Shown one piece after another: positions 40,982-49,794 of a stretch of 64,000 nt of DNA. The stretch spans positions 4,766,001 to 4,830,000 of the forward strand of contig NZ_CP021434.1 in the NCBI RefSeq assembly GCF_002162355.1, in the 5' to 3' direction. Position 1 is the first letter of the stretch; each line of letters starts with the position of its first letter. The notes beneath the pieces are model-generated. The model had not been told where the DNA came from. It searched no databases and saw only the letters and a program-made list of their open reading frames with translations. The translations under genes and the position numbers were made by a program. The stretch is from Tumebacillus avium (GTDB lineage Bacteria; Bacillota; Bacilli; Tumebacillales; Tumebacillaceae).

Positions 40982-41296
40982 ATGAACCGTGGAAACAAGC
41001 TTTGGGAAGGTCACCGCATGATTTTGCCTGAACACCGCACCCGTCTGTTGGAACGGGAGACCGTGCCGTACTCCGCGCCGGCCCTGGCCGAAGACATGCA
41101 GGAAGAGATCGAATATCGGGTTCAGGAAGCGATGGTGCACCGCAAAGCGCTGCGATTTGTCGTCGGCGAATCGGACGGCGAGCACACCGTAGAAGGCCGC
41201 GTCGTCGCTTACAAGCCGGATACGCAAAGCTTGCAGATCAGCAACGAATGGGGCAAGTTTCTGCTCCCGATTCAGAACATCGTGCGCGTTTTATAA
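40982..41296 (+). CDS. YolD-like family protein
   Basis: 104 residues with the YolD-like pattern: MNRGNKLWEGHRMILPEHRTRL at the N-terminus (family: R-NIKW--M-LPEH) and GRVVAYKPDTQSLQISNEWGKFLLPIQNIVRVL at the C-terminus. YolD-like proteins are often coded next to Y-family DNA polymerases of the UvrX type and are thought to assist them; here none is adjacent. SOS control is supported by the LexA box. GGAG ribosome site is rather far (12 bases) from ATG. Confidence 0.85.
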   Translation: MNRGNKLWEGHRMILPEHRTRLLERETVPYSAPALAEDMQEEIEYRVQEAMVHRKALRFVVGESDGEHTVEGRVVAYKPDTQSLQISNEWGKFLLPIQNIVRVL

Positions 41297-41310
41297 CCGT
41301 ACACATACCA

Positions 41311-41344
41311 AGCGGCCTGCCGAACGCCCGGCAGGCCGCTTTTT
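41311..41344 (+). terminator. Terminator of the YolD-like gene
   Basis: 12-bp perfect stem AGCGGCCTGCCG/CGGCAGGCCGCT with T4. Confidence 0.93.
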
Positions 41345-41346
41345 CG

Positions 41347-41376
41347 TTGTCCGCTCACATGTTATAGTAGTATACT
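41347..41376 (+). promoter_or_regulatory. Probable promoter of the Prli42-like gene
   Basis: TTGTCC and TATACT at 18 bp, 35 bp before the start codon. Confidence 0.55.
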
Positions 41377-41410
41377 AGCAATGATAGATTGTGAAAGGAG
41401 TAGATTTCCG

Positions 41411-41503
41411 ATGAACCAAAAGCTCGTCCGCACCGTCTCCATCGTTCTCGCCGTCGCGATGGTTGTCTCGCTCCTCTATTCGATCACCTTCAGCCTGCTG
41501 TAA
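41411..41503 (+). CDS. Prli42-like mini membrane protein (30 aa)
   Basis: 30 codons: MNQKLVRTVSIVLAVAMVV then SLLYSITFSLL. Size, two basic N-terminal residues, single helix and the V-A-M-V-(V/I)-S-L-L core agree with Prli42, the tiny protein that anchors the stressosome in Listeria and related Firmicutes. GAAAGGAG ribosome site 10 bases before ATG. Its 3' two thirds, together with the following terminator, are duplicated 7.4 kb away (48891-49007). Confidence 0.8.
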   Translation: MNQKLVRTVSIVLAVAMVVSLLYSITFSLL

Positions 41504-41558
41504 TGGCAGTGTGATAAAAATAAAACCGCCTGTCCCGATGTGGGACAGGCGGTTTTTT
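41441..41558 (+). repeat. Direct repeat, copy 1 (Prli42 3' end + terminator)
   Basis: About 118 bp, nearly identical to 48891-49007 in the same orientation (a few substitutions and one indel). It contains the last 20 codons of the Prli42-like gene, TGGCAGTGTGATAAAA, and the bidirectional terminator. The pair flanks the RHS gene and its downstream membrane gene. Confidence 0.92.
41522..41557. terminator. Bidirectional terminator (repeat copy 1)
   Basis: Stem AAACCGCCTGTCCC/GGGACAGGCGGTTT with GATGT loop; used by Prli42 on + and by the immunity-like gene on -. Copies at 48971-49006 and 50664-50716. Confidence 0.93.
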
Positions 41559-41943
41559 ACTTCATGAGGCGGGCTGCCAACACGACTAACCCTAGAAACA
41601 AGATGGTGCCTCCTGCCAAGTATAAAACCATCACGAATGCAACTCGCATCCGTTCTTTTTGCAGACGCGGCCCCCGCAAATAAGCAACTGCGATACCGGC
41701 CACAAACAACGCCGGAGAGATGATCAGCGCCATGATTAACAGCATCCCATAATACGCAACCAGAACATCAAAATGCTTGCAAAACATCAAAAAAGAAAGC
41801 ACATAGCAGCCAAACGTCACCGAAAAAATAGTCAATCGGTTGTACTTTTCAGTACGAATTAACAATACGTAGAGACAGATGCTCCCAGACGCAAACATCA
41901 ACAGCGCTTGCCAAATATGAGGTATTACTTTAAACACTGTCAC
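41557..41943 (-). CDS. 4-TM membrane protein, candidate RHS immunity protein
   Basis: About 128 residues with four hydrophobic helices: MTVFKVIPHIWQALLMFASG opens helix 1, then EKYNRLTIFSVTFGCYVLSFL, YGMLLIMALIISPALFVAGIAVAYL and a C-terminal helix after GPRLQKERMRVAFV. Begins about 16 bp after the RHS stop on the same strand, the usual place of a cognate immunity gene. GTG at 41943 (or 41949) lies behind AGGGGGT. Its C-terminal half is closely similar to the protein at 50245-50637 (AYL-GPRL--ERMRVAFV---YLAG-T-LFL-LVVLAAR). A membrane immunity protein suits a membrane-active toxin. Function is inferred from position. Confidence 0.75.
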   Translation of the reverse strand: MTVFKVIPHIWQALLMFASGSICLYVLLIRTEKYNRLTIFSVTFGCYVLSFLMFCKHFDVLVAYYGMLLIMALIISPALFVAGIAVAYLRGPRLQKERMRVAFVMVLYLAGGTILFLGLVVLAARLMK

Positions 41944-41959
41944 AGACACTGACCCCCTG

Positions 41960-44900
41960 TTAGTAAAGTCCAGTTCTGCGGAGTAGTTTAGACGCAGTAT
42001 ATTTCCCGTCCTTATACTCCGATAACGCTGTGTACCCGACCCCAATCCCCAGAACCACACCGCCCACTAGGAGCAGCGGTGCGCCAATCGACCCAAGGAA
42101 AAAGCCGACACCTATACCTAATGCTGTTTGTACTCCATTATCGACAAGACTGTCAATAAAATTATATCCTGGGTCTAATCCCGCACTGTACAGGCCAAGG
42201 TCTCCCAGAACCCCTATCCCAAAACCGATTCCCCCGATTCTGCCAAGAGTTTTAACAGCAAGCTTGGTATAGCTTGTTTTCCAACCAGAGAGGGTGAAAT
42301 CGCCGTACCACCGGGCCTTATGCTTGATCGCCTTCGCTGCATCATCAGCTTGACCGCCTACAAGACCTGTTTCGATCGAATTCACATACTTGGCAATGGA
42401 AGACCCTTCGGAAGTGCCGCCTCCGGAACTTTTGTTACTGCTGCTGCCTGAACCTGTACCGCTGCTTTTCTTCCCACCCCCGCTATCTGTTCCATGATAA
42501 GGACCAGAAGTAGGGCCATCCGGATTACGGGTATTTTTTACAGTCCCATTAAAAGGATCGTAGTCGTTGCTAAACTGTTGCATATCTTGATGGAAAATTG
42601 TTGTACCGGTCGGGTCACTAAATTGCACAGGGTCATTCCCTGCATAAGCGTAAGAATTTAAGCCAACCGGTTCAGACACATGAACAGCAACAGGATCTTT
42701 TGAAAGAAAGCGTCCAATCGCAGGATCATAATAGCGCGCTTCCAGATAATACTTTTCAAAATCTTCGTCATACCAATAGCCATTAAACCGATACGGATTT
42801 AAGGCGGCAATCTGGGCAGTGTCGAGGACCGTTTTCGTGTTGCCAAATGCATCGTATTCATAGGCAGCCACTTTTTGTCCTGCCTCATCGGTCAAAAAGA
42901 TAACGCTGCCAATCTTATCAAAGTGATACCAATACTGCTTCCCGTTAAATGTCATGAAAACAGGTTTACCACTGTGATCGTAAGCAAAACGGACGGTAGA
43001 AGTTAGAGCGTCTGCACTGTTTCTGTATTCCACGTACGAGACGAGTCCTCCATCATAATGGAATTCTTTGCTTCCTCCATCCAGGGTAGTCACAAAGGAA
43101 CGCTTGCCCAGTACATCGTAGCCAATGGACAGCTTTTTCCCGTCTTTTGTAGTTGCTGAGCTCATTTTGTTCAGTGTACCCCACTCGTAGGAGCGGACGC
43201 CGTCACTGGTCACATTTCCATCGAGGTCATACTGATACTGGTTACTTCCGACAGAAAGCAGTCGGTTGCTTTCCGTGTTATACGTGTAGTCGACGACATC
43301 GCCATTCTTTTGAACTACTTGCACACGGTTCCCCAATGCATCATAACGGTACTCCAGCGACCCGGAATCGGAGTACGTTTCTTTTAACAATTGCCCCGAT
43401 GTGTCGTATTCGTATTGCACGGATCTCGCAGAACCGTCTGACACGGTATTCATTTTGATGATACTGCTGTTGTCATCATACTCGTAACGCGCTTCATAGA
43501 TTGGCAGACCGTCACGTTCGATGAGAACAGACTTCATATTATCTGCTTCATCGCGAGCATAGTACGAGCTCGTTCCATTGCTGTTATATACCTTTACTTG
43601 TTGCCCCGATTCATTGTACAGATACCATGATTCACGGCCGCTGTCTTTAAAGCCTTTTGGTTGTCCAACACTGTCATAGATATATTCAGACTCCCACTGT
43701 ATCGGGTAACTAGGGTCCTTCATGATCTGCACAGTGCTTTTTGTCGTTAGTCCTGCGTCATTGTAGGCATAAGACACCGTGCGTGTTTTGTCAGCTTCCG
43801 TTACCTTGAGCGGTCTGTTCATATTATCGTACGATATCGTGGTGTCATCGTATTGGATCAAGTTACCATTGTAATCATAGGCGAAATCAATGTGGAAAGG
43901 CATCGCACTCTGCGAAAAATTGCCAAACGTAAGTCTTGTCACCCTTCCGGCGTTGTCATAGACGTAGCCTGTGAATCTGCCTGATGGACTGCGGGAAGTG
44001 CTGATACGGCCAAGTCCGTCATACAAGTAGGACCAGCTTTTTTCCGCAGGCTGTCCAGATAATGTCGAAGTCTCAGTCAATTCTTCAATCTGGTTAAAGT
44101 CATTGTAGCGAAAGCCAATCGTCGACTTTCCGTTCGGATCAACAACCGAAGTCATTTTTCCGCCGAGATCATACTTGTACTCAACCGTTTTATTGGTGGC
44201 GGTTGCGCCGACCGCCCCTTGAAATGGATACGTGTACGAGGTAAGGCGGCCTGCCAAATTATAATCGTAGAAAAATTCTTGTTCAATTGGATTCTTTATC
44301 GATTTTACATAACCGGTCAACGGGTCCGCGTCAAACCATGTTGTGTTCCCCAGCGGATCGTCAAGATTATAGGCATGATTGCCTCCGGTTGCATAACGGA
44401 AGACGGTCTTGAAGTTGCCCTCCTGCACTCGAATGTTATCCAAATAAACTGTGCCTGCGCCACCTTTTGCAACCTTGATTCCAAGTCGGAACTTCACAGC
44501 CGGTTCAAACATGGAGAAGTAGCCGACTGGATCTACAACCAGCGAGACGCGGGTCCAGTCTTTGCTTCCTTTCGGAATCGTGATTTCCTCGCTCCCCAGA
44601 ACCGTTCCTGTCTTTTCAAAACCATCAACATAAATTGTAGCATTCGCTGTGAGATTGGATGTTTTCACATATCCAACGATCGTATAAGGTTTGCCGTTGA
44701 AAGGATAAGTTTCGCCTTTGCGGTTAATCTCGACATCGGTGGTTGACTGCGCGTTAATCTGCAGCGCTTTCTCCCCCGTGTATACCTGACCGTCCGCAAG
44801 TCCGACCCACTTCACCGAGTCCCCTTTTGTACCGCTGACAATGTTCCAACCATCCGGCCATTTCTCCTCCGCGCCAGCCGTGTCATAGTCAAACTCGAAT

Positions 44901-47900
44901 GACGTGTTTCCGATGTAGTTATATTTCGAAATCGTAGATGATGTGGTATTGAGCATGTTTAATTTCACATCATCGAACAGTGCGTAAGATCCGCTTGGCA
45001 TCTTGTTATAGCTCAGTTTGATCCCGATATATTTAAAATCTACCGGCGCCTCGATCACCTTCGACGCTTGTTGCCAGCCTGCTGTCGTTTTGTTAAAAGA
45101 AATTGGCACCTCCTGGGTTGTCCCATCTTGCTTATAGAAGACGAGACGCATATCCCAAACTCCAGTCGAAGAAGCGCCCACTTGTTTGCCGAATCCGGAC
45201 AAGGAGAACTTCATGCCTTGTGTACCGGTATATTCGATCGTCTGCTCGACATGTTTATCAACAGCAGGATCACCATTGATACGCTCAGACGCCACCCCTG
45301 AATTTTTATCATTGTAATAAATCATGACATCGGTTGGCTTCTCCACATAGGGAACCCAGCCATCCGCCAATTTAGTTTGATCAAGGTCGTGTTCGAACCC
45401 ATAGTTGACATTGACCATGTTTCCGGTTCTGCCTGTACCGCCTTCAAAAATGAGATTGTCAAACCACGCCTCGCCAACACCGTTTACCGCAACTTCCAGT
45501 TCTGCTTTTGCAGCGCCGATCGGAGCCTCGATGAGCGTCGATTTATTCATCCAATCCCCGGATACAGCACCTGCCTTCGTGTTTATTAGTCCAGTAACGG
45601 TAGAGAGTTCAGTACCTGATGCCGAACGGAACGTCACACGCATTTCAGCCGACGAGTTTGCACCTGCTTTGATTCCCGCGCTCAGATTGTAAGATAGCTT
45701 CTGTGTAACGGGTACCGTGTACTTCATCTTGCCTGCGAGTCCACTCGTAGTTGCCGATTTGATGTGCAAAGAATTGTAACCGCCAACTCGGGTGCTCGAG
45801 TCGGTCACAAAAAGGCTGCCTGTTCCCGTAACAGCGGACCAACCTGTTGGGCTTCCGTTAACAGCCTCTTCAAACCCGCTGTTGTACACGTAATTCTCTG
45901 CTAAGTTCATCGGGTCGGTTTGGCCGATCAAATTGCCATAACTGTCATAATCGAGCATGATCGTATTCCCGACACCATCTGTTATGTCAACAGGATTGTT
46001 ACGGCTGTCATAACTTGTTCCTTTTACATTGCTCATCGCATCTTTGACTGCGATCAAGTTATTGCTGGTGTCATAGTTGAGCAGCATGCTTTTGCCATCA
46101 GGTGTTGTGACCTTTTGCGGCTCACCGTTTTCAGCGTACTCAATCTGCGTAGTATGCTTGTACGTCTCCCCGGACTTCTTATGATTCGGGACTCGCACAT
46201 CGACAATCCAGTTATTTGGAGCCCAGGTATAAACGGTAGTGGCCGTTTCTTCCACCCCGTTTACAACGTTCAACAACACATCTTTCATCACAATATTGCC
46301 ATTGTCATTTGTCTTATAAACGACTCGTTCACACTCGTAGGGAGCTTTCTCCGCGCCGCAAAGTTCACTTTGCACCGTTACTTCCCGCTGAGCATTTTCG
46401 GTGTTGTACGTGTATGTCTTCACAACATCAACACCGTTAAACGTTCGAATCACTCGCTCCACACGGTCGTAAATGTCATGCTCATAGGAAACTTTATGAC
46501 CTTTTGCATCGATAACTGACGTGAGCAGATAATTACCTGGAGCCGCTTGAGAGGCTTTGTACGTGTACTGGGTCGAAATCGACTCCGCCCCTTCGGTCAA
46601 GGTAACGCTCTTTAACGTTCCTTGCTCAACATCATACGTATAAGTTACAGCACGTCCTTTCGCGTCAACAGCAGATACGATCTTGCCGTTCTGGCGAGTA
46701 ACAGTTGTAACTCTTCCCGAGGGGTCTTTGATGGTAATGGTTTTCCAGTTGCGATCGTTTGTATCATAGGTGTAAGAAGTAGTTTGATTGTTAGAATCGG
46801 TAACCTTCCGCAACAGCGAGTGCGTTCGGTCGAAATAATACACTGTATTGTCCGGCTCCGTAATCTCCCAAAATTCTGTCCCGCGTTTTAACGACAGCGT
46901 AACGCCGGGAGGAGGAGTGTACGCATCTTGCGGATAATGACTGCGATTAAACACATGACGAGTACCTGTTCCGTCAAGATAAGCTACTGAACCAAATAAT
47001 TCCCATACACGCATGTCAAGAATCGAGAGCCAATTCGGTCCAAACACTCCGCTTTTAGTGGTTTGACGGCTGTTATAATTGCGATTGACTGAAACATCCA
47101 CCCCGCGGCCCGGCGTGGTAAGATCGGTCGCACTCAGCGTCAAATTGCCCTTAAACGGCATAACGCCGTCCGATGTATACTCCCAGAAATGGTTGGTACC
47201 TTCCGGGTCCACCCAATACTCCAGCGTCAACACTGGACGGTACGCAGCACTTGTATTGTCATTTGCCGTAAAGCCTATGTCTTCCGCAGTCCCTGCCGTC
47301 AGTTGCAGACCCCAGTTGTCCAATTTGCCTTCGTACCATTTTTTCGCAGCGGTCGTGATGTTAAACTCCGTCCACCCGGCAGCGGCCACACCTTTTGTGG
47401 TCACTTTTTGCCCGACGGTCGGGCGGGTATTCCAGGTGATCGCGGAAGCCGGCCACCAGCCGGAGGTCACTTCGTAGACATCGACGTTGGTCGTCGTGGT
47501 CTTGGTCAGGTAGTTATACAGTTTCATCTTCGCGTCGGTCACGCGCGACCCGTCCGGCAAGCCCGGCAGCGGGAAGAGAATGTAGGACTGCGACTCGCCG
47601 TAGGAGGTCGAGTTGCCGACATACATGTGCGACGCGGTGTTGTAGGCGGTCGTCGGGTTGGTGCGGGATGCAAACGTGTCGGAGATGCGTGTCTCATCCA
47701 CCATCGTCATGTCGGCGGTCGGGTCGATTACGACCGGGAACTCGCGCTCCGGCGCTTGCAGCCATGCCTGATCCGCTTTGAGTTCGAGCAGCAGTTTGCC
47801 GCCTTCCTCGCGAATCGTCTGCGTGACTTTGTCGGAATGTTCTTTGACATCATCACTTTGCGGCAGATCACCGCCTTCAAACATAAACGGCTTCGGGAAA

Positions 47901-48610
47901 TCAAAAGCAAACTTCGAAGTGTCTGCATATTGGAATTCGATCGAACCGTCTTCTTTTGCGATATATTTCAAGTTGTTTAGCTTCAGCTCAAACAGATAAA
48001 CTGCAGACGCATCCGCTTTTTTCAGGACAATTTCTTCTTTGACCGAGTCCGATTCAACCGTATATTCAAGGTCGGTGTTCTTAAACGCGTTGGCGTAGGT
48101 GATCTTGTTGTTTTTCACCGCGCCCGCTCCATTGCCGATTCCGAGCGGAAGCAGGTCCATCGACGCGTTTTCCAAGTTCAACTGCATGATCGAGCCCGTG
48201 TTGGCGCCGCCTGCGAACTGTGCGTCAAAACGATTGGCTTTATTTTTGTACCCAAAGCCTTTTTTATTGGAAGCGACAAGTGAATTGTCAATGTCCATCC
48301 ATTTTCTCGTGCCTTTGTCTTGATAAAACATGCTGTTCTTGCTAACTTCGACTTCGAAGTAGCCGTCATCTTTGAGGAAATGTTTAGAATTTGCAGAACG
48401 CCATTCGGGGATTTCCACCTTCTGCCCTTTTGCCGGACGGTCGGGAAATTTTTTCTTCGGCGTTTCTTTCGGCATCGCTGCTTCTGCAGAATGCAGGCCT
48501 GTAAAAAGGCTCAAGACTGAGTAAGGCGCGATCGGTGCCAGGAGAAGTGCAAGTGAAAGAAGTGGAATGAGGACAAAACGAATCATACGCAACTTATAAA
48601 TTAGATTCAC
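41960..48610 (-). CDS. Giant secreted RHS/YD-repeat protein, WapA-like polymorphic toxin
   Basis: 2216 residues. A signal peptide (hydrophobic core 11-38, likely cut near SAEA at 44). About 305-467 is a DNRLRE-type beta domain found in WapA-like proteins. About 485-560 is the DUF6531-like entry to the RHS region. YD repeats run about 590-900. About 905-1330 there are three carbohydrate-binding-like jelly-roll modules (each starting N(S/T)(G/S)FE). A second YD block (about 1370-1960) ends in the core motif GRFLSKDPVAV...LNSYAYAGNDP near 1980-2000. The last 213 residues differ: a Gly/Ser linker, then a Gly-rich hydrophobic tip (GRIGGIGFGIGVLG; LGIGVGFFLGSIGAP). GTG start behind AAGGAG. The RHS shell would hold the tip until release into rival cells. 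Confidence 0.93.
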   Translation of the reverse strand: MNLIYKLRMIRFVLIPLLSLALLLAPIAPYSVLSLFTGLHSAEAAMPKETPKKKFPDRPAKGQKVEIPEWRSANSKHFLKDDGYFEVEVSKNSMFYQDKGTRKWMDIDNSLVASNKKGFGYKNKANRFDAQFAGGANTGSIMQLNLENASMDLLPLGIGNGAGAVKNNKITYANAFKNTDLEYTVESDSVKEEIVLKKADASAVYLFELKLNNLKYIAKEDGSIEFQYADTSKFAFDFPKPFMFEGGDLPQSDDVKEHSDKVTQTIREEGGKLLLELKADQAWLQAPEREFPVVIDPTADMTMVDETRISDTFASRTNPTTAYNTASHMYVGNSTSYGESQSYILFPLPGLPDGSRVTDAKMKLYNYLTKTTTTNVDVYEVTSGWWPASAITWNTRPTVGQKVTTKGVAAAGWTEFNITTAAKKWYEGKLDNWGLQLTAGTAEDIGFTANDNTSAAYRPVLTLEYWVDPEGTNHFWEYTSDGVMPFKGNLTLSATDLTTPGRGVDVSVNRNYNSRQTTKSGVFGPNWLSILDMRVWELFGSVAYLDGTGTRHVFNRSHYPQDAYTPPPGVTLSLKRGTEFWEITEPDNTVYYFDRTHSLLRKVTDSNNQTTSYTYDTNDRNWKTITIKDPSGRVTTVTRQNGKIVSAVDAKGRAVTYTYDVEQGTLKSVTLTEGAESISTQYTYKASQAAPGNYLLTSVIDAKGHKVSYEHDIYDRVERVIRTFNGVDVVKTYTYNTENAQREVTVQSELCGAEKAPYECERVVYKTNDNGNIVMKDVLLNVVNGVEETATTVYTWAPNNWIVDVRVPNHKKSGETYKHTTQIEYAENGEPQKVTTPDGKSMLLNYDTSNNLIAVKDAMSNVKGTSYDSRNNPVDITDGVGNTIMLDYDSYGNLIGQTDPMNLAENYVYNSGFEEAVNGSPTGWSAVTGTGSLFVTDSSTRVGGYNSLHIKSATTSGLAGKMKYTVPVTQKLSYNLSAGIKAGANSSAEMRVTFRSASGTELSTVTGLINTKAGAVSGDWMNKSTLIEAPIGAAKAELEVAVNGVGEAWFDNLIFEGGTGRTGNMVNVNYGFEHDLDQTKLADGWVPYVEKPTDVMIYYNDKNSGVASERINGDPAVDKHVEQTIEYTGTQGMKFSLSGFGKQVGASSTGVWDMRLVFYKQDGTTQEVPISFNKTTAGWQQASKVIEAPVDFKYIGIKLSYNKMPSGSYALFDDVKLNMLNTTSSTISKYNYIGNTSFEFDYDTAGAEEKWPDGWNIVSGTKGDSVKWVGLADGQVYTGEKALQINAQSTTDVEINRKGETYPFNGKPYTIVGYVKTSNLTANATIYVDGFEKTGTVLGSEEITIPKGSKDWTRVSLVVDPVGYFSMFEPAVKFRLGIKVAKGGAGTVYLDNIRVQEGNFKTVFRYATGGNHAYNLDDPLGNTTWFDADPLTGYVKSIKNPIEQEFFYDYNLAGRLTSYTYPFQGAVGATATNKTVEYKYDLGGKMTSVVDPNGKSTIGFRYNDFNQIEELTETSTLSGQPAEKSWSYLYDGLGRISTSRSPSGRFTGYVYDNAGRVTRLTFGNFSQSAMPFHIDFAYDYNGNLIQYDDTTISYDNMNRPLKVTEADKTRTVSYAYNDAGLTTKSTVQIMKDPSYPIQWESEYIYDSVGQPKGFKDSGRESWYLYNESGQQVKVYNSNGTSSYYARDEADNMKSVLIERDGLPIYEARYEYDDNSSIIKMNTVSDGSARSVQYEYDTSGQLLKETYSDSGSLEYRYDALGNRVQVVQKNGDVVDYTYNTESNRLLSVGSNQYQYDLDGNVTSDGVRSYEWGTLNKMSSATTKDGKKLSIGYDVLGKRSFVTTLDGGSKEFHYDGGLVSYVEYRNSADALTSTVRFAYDHSGKPVFMTFNGKQYWYHFDKIGSVIFLTDEAGQKVAAYEYDAFGNTKTVLDTAQIAALNPYRFNGYWYDEDFEKYYLEARYYDPAIGRFLSKDPVAVHVSEPVGLNSYAYAGNDPVQFSDPTGTTIFHQDMQQFSNDYDPFNGTVKNTRNPDGPTSGPYHGTDSGGGKKSSGTGSGSSSNKSSGGGTSEGSSIAKYVNSIETGLVGGQADDAAKAIKHKARWYGDFTLSGWKTSYTKLAVKTLGRIGGIGFGIGVLGDLGLYSAGLDPGYNFIDSLVDNGVQTALGIGVGFFLGSIGAPLLLVGGVVLGIGVGYTALSEYKDGKYTASKLLRRTGLY

Positions 48611-48645
48611 AAAAATCTCCTTCCCAAAACGATTGTTTGAAAAAC

Positions 48646-48675
48646 CTTCACAATCATAGCGAAAAAATTGTGAAG
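48646..48675. promoter_or_regulatory. Inverted repeat upstream of the RHS gene
   Basis: CTTCACAAT and ATTGTGAAG, a perfect 9-bp inverted repeat with a 12-nt spacer, 36 bp before the RHS start. The 10-mer CTTCACAATC also occurs at 49778-49787 and 52180-52189, in leader-like repeats ahead of array genes. Operator or mRNA hairpin. The remaining gene-free stretch (48676-48884) shows nothing else I can name. Confidence 0.6.
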
Positions 48676-48884
48676 ATTAAACGAACGCATTTTGGGAAGA
48701 CAGGAGATAAATTCAAAACTCTAATTGAAACCGCCCCAATAAACGACAGAAGACTCTATATCTCTTTGATAGGAGAATTGGCTGTCCTCAGCAAGTTCTG
48801 CCCACTCGTGATCAACAGGAGAAGACTGATAGACTAACGAGAAGATCGAATAATTTCCCCTCAATCGCGTCTCCCATCACAAAC

Positions 48885-48953
48885 TTGACGATCGTCCTCG
48901 CCGTCGCGGTGGTTGTCTCGCTCCTCAATTCGATCACCTTCAGCCTGCTGTAA
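48885..48953 (+). pseudogene. Prli42-like gene fragment (5' end lost)
   Basis: In-frame TTGACGATCGTC... continues as the last 20 codons of the Prli42-like gene (VLAVA-VVSLL-SITFSLL) and its stop. The original start, first ten codons and ribosome site are replaced by unrelated sequence, so it is a remnant carried with the repeat. Confidence 0.82.
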
Positions 48954-49007
48954 TGGCAGTGTGATAAAAGCAACCCGCCTGCCCCGATGTGGGACAGGCG
49001 GTTTTTT
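48891..49007 (+). repeat. Direct repeat, copy 2 (Prli42 3' end + terminator)
   Basis: Same content and orientation as 41441-41558. Its terminator (48971-49006) ends the minus-strand array whose last gene is 49006-49236. Confidence 0.92.
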
Positions 49008-49236
49008 AGCTTTTGCTTCCTTTCAAATATACTCTTGCCATCATGATCGCCATCGTGCAAAACAGATAGAGGCCACCGAGGCTTCCAACAAATTCACTGG
49101 GAGTTGGCCATCCTTGAACAATAAAAACTGCCGGGAAGACAATGAACATGATGACCACACATAGAACGATAATGGAGTAACACATCACGCGCAGAGCTTT
49201 AGTCGCAGAATTATTTGGAAATCTGCTAGGATCCAT
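49006..49236 (-). CDS. Small two-TM membrane protein (76 aa), array member
   Basis: 76 residues, two hydrophobic helices (about 18-41 and 51-70). N-terminus MDPSRFPNNSATKALRV is polar. GGGAGGA ribosome site eight bases before the ATG. It is the last gene of the minus-strand array and its stop runs into the repeated terminator, exactly as in the immunity-like gene at 41557. Family not recognised; role in immunity is an inference from place. Confidence 0.68.
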   Translation of the reverse strand: MDPSRFPNNSATKALRVMCYSIIVLCVVIMFIVFPAVFIVQGWPTPSEFVGSLGGLYLFCTMAIMMARVYLKGSKS

Positions 49237-49269
49237 TTATTTCTTCCTCCCTTTTCTGTACACCGCAAC

Positions 49270-49650
49270 CTAACTAAAAATCAGCTTGTACAACCAGTCC
49301 ACTAAAATCAAAATGAGGATTATGCCTATATGCACAAGCAGACCCACAAGTCCCTTTCGGAGTTTAGCGCGGAGCTCCGCCTTTTGATAACGCGAGGATT
49401 TTACATAGCCAATCACATATCCAATAGGGGCAAGAACTCCAAATACACCTAACGAGCCAAAACCCACAGTACGAATTGACTCCATCGGAAACTCAAGATA
49501 CATCATCCAAAACGTAGCCGCCAGTCCGAAAAATACGATCACCGCTGCCAACATGCTCACAAAGTGATGCGAATCTACCGTAAACATTTTGTACAACATA
49601 TAGATCCCGCACAGGACACAAGACCCGATCATGAAAACCGCAGCGATCAT
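49270..49650 (-). CDS. 4-TM membrane protein, array member (group A)
   Basis: 126 residues, four TM helices. Paralogue of 51190-51564: both share AVFMIGS at the start, (F/M)WMMYLEFP near residue 50, GSLGVFGVLAPIGYV near 70 and SSRYQ before the last helix; over half of the positions agree by eye. No convincing ribosome site before the ATG, in contrast to the paralogue. Follows the 73-bp leader repeat (49722-49794). Confidence 0.75.
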   Translation of the reverse strand: MIAAVFMIGSCVLCGIYMLYKMFTVDSHHFVSMLAAVIVFFGLAATFWMMYLEFPMESIRTVGFGSLGVFGVLAPIGYVIGYVKSSRYQKAELRAKLRKGLVGLLVHIGIILILILVDWLYKLIFS

Positions 49651-49721
49651 GCTTCTGCTACCCGCTGTGAAATCTGCAACTCTCTTCTCATTTCACAGAA
49701 CCCTCCGATCTAACAGAACTA

Positions 49722-49794
49722 CTCCCCACGATCATATCCAAAATCCCCCTAGCCTCCCAGCCACACTATTTTCCAAGCTTCACAATCTTCCAAC
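49722..49794. repeat. Leader-like direct repeat, copy 1
   Basis: About 73 bp, close match to 52125-52196 (shared CCCAGCCACACTATTTTCCA and TTCACAATCT, few differences). On the minus strand each copy lies ahead of an array gene: 49650 here, 52069 for the other. Possibly a common leader, or a remnant of older coding sequence (the minus frame reads DCE-WKIVWLGG in both). Confidence 0.85.

Noticed and set aside
48637-48837. 66-codon ORF on + upstream of the RHS gene
   Set aside because: No ribosome site, no hydrophobic or domain pattern, lies in the RHS promoter region.
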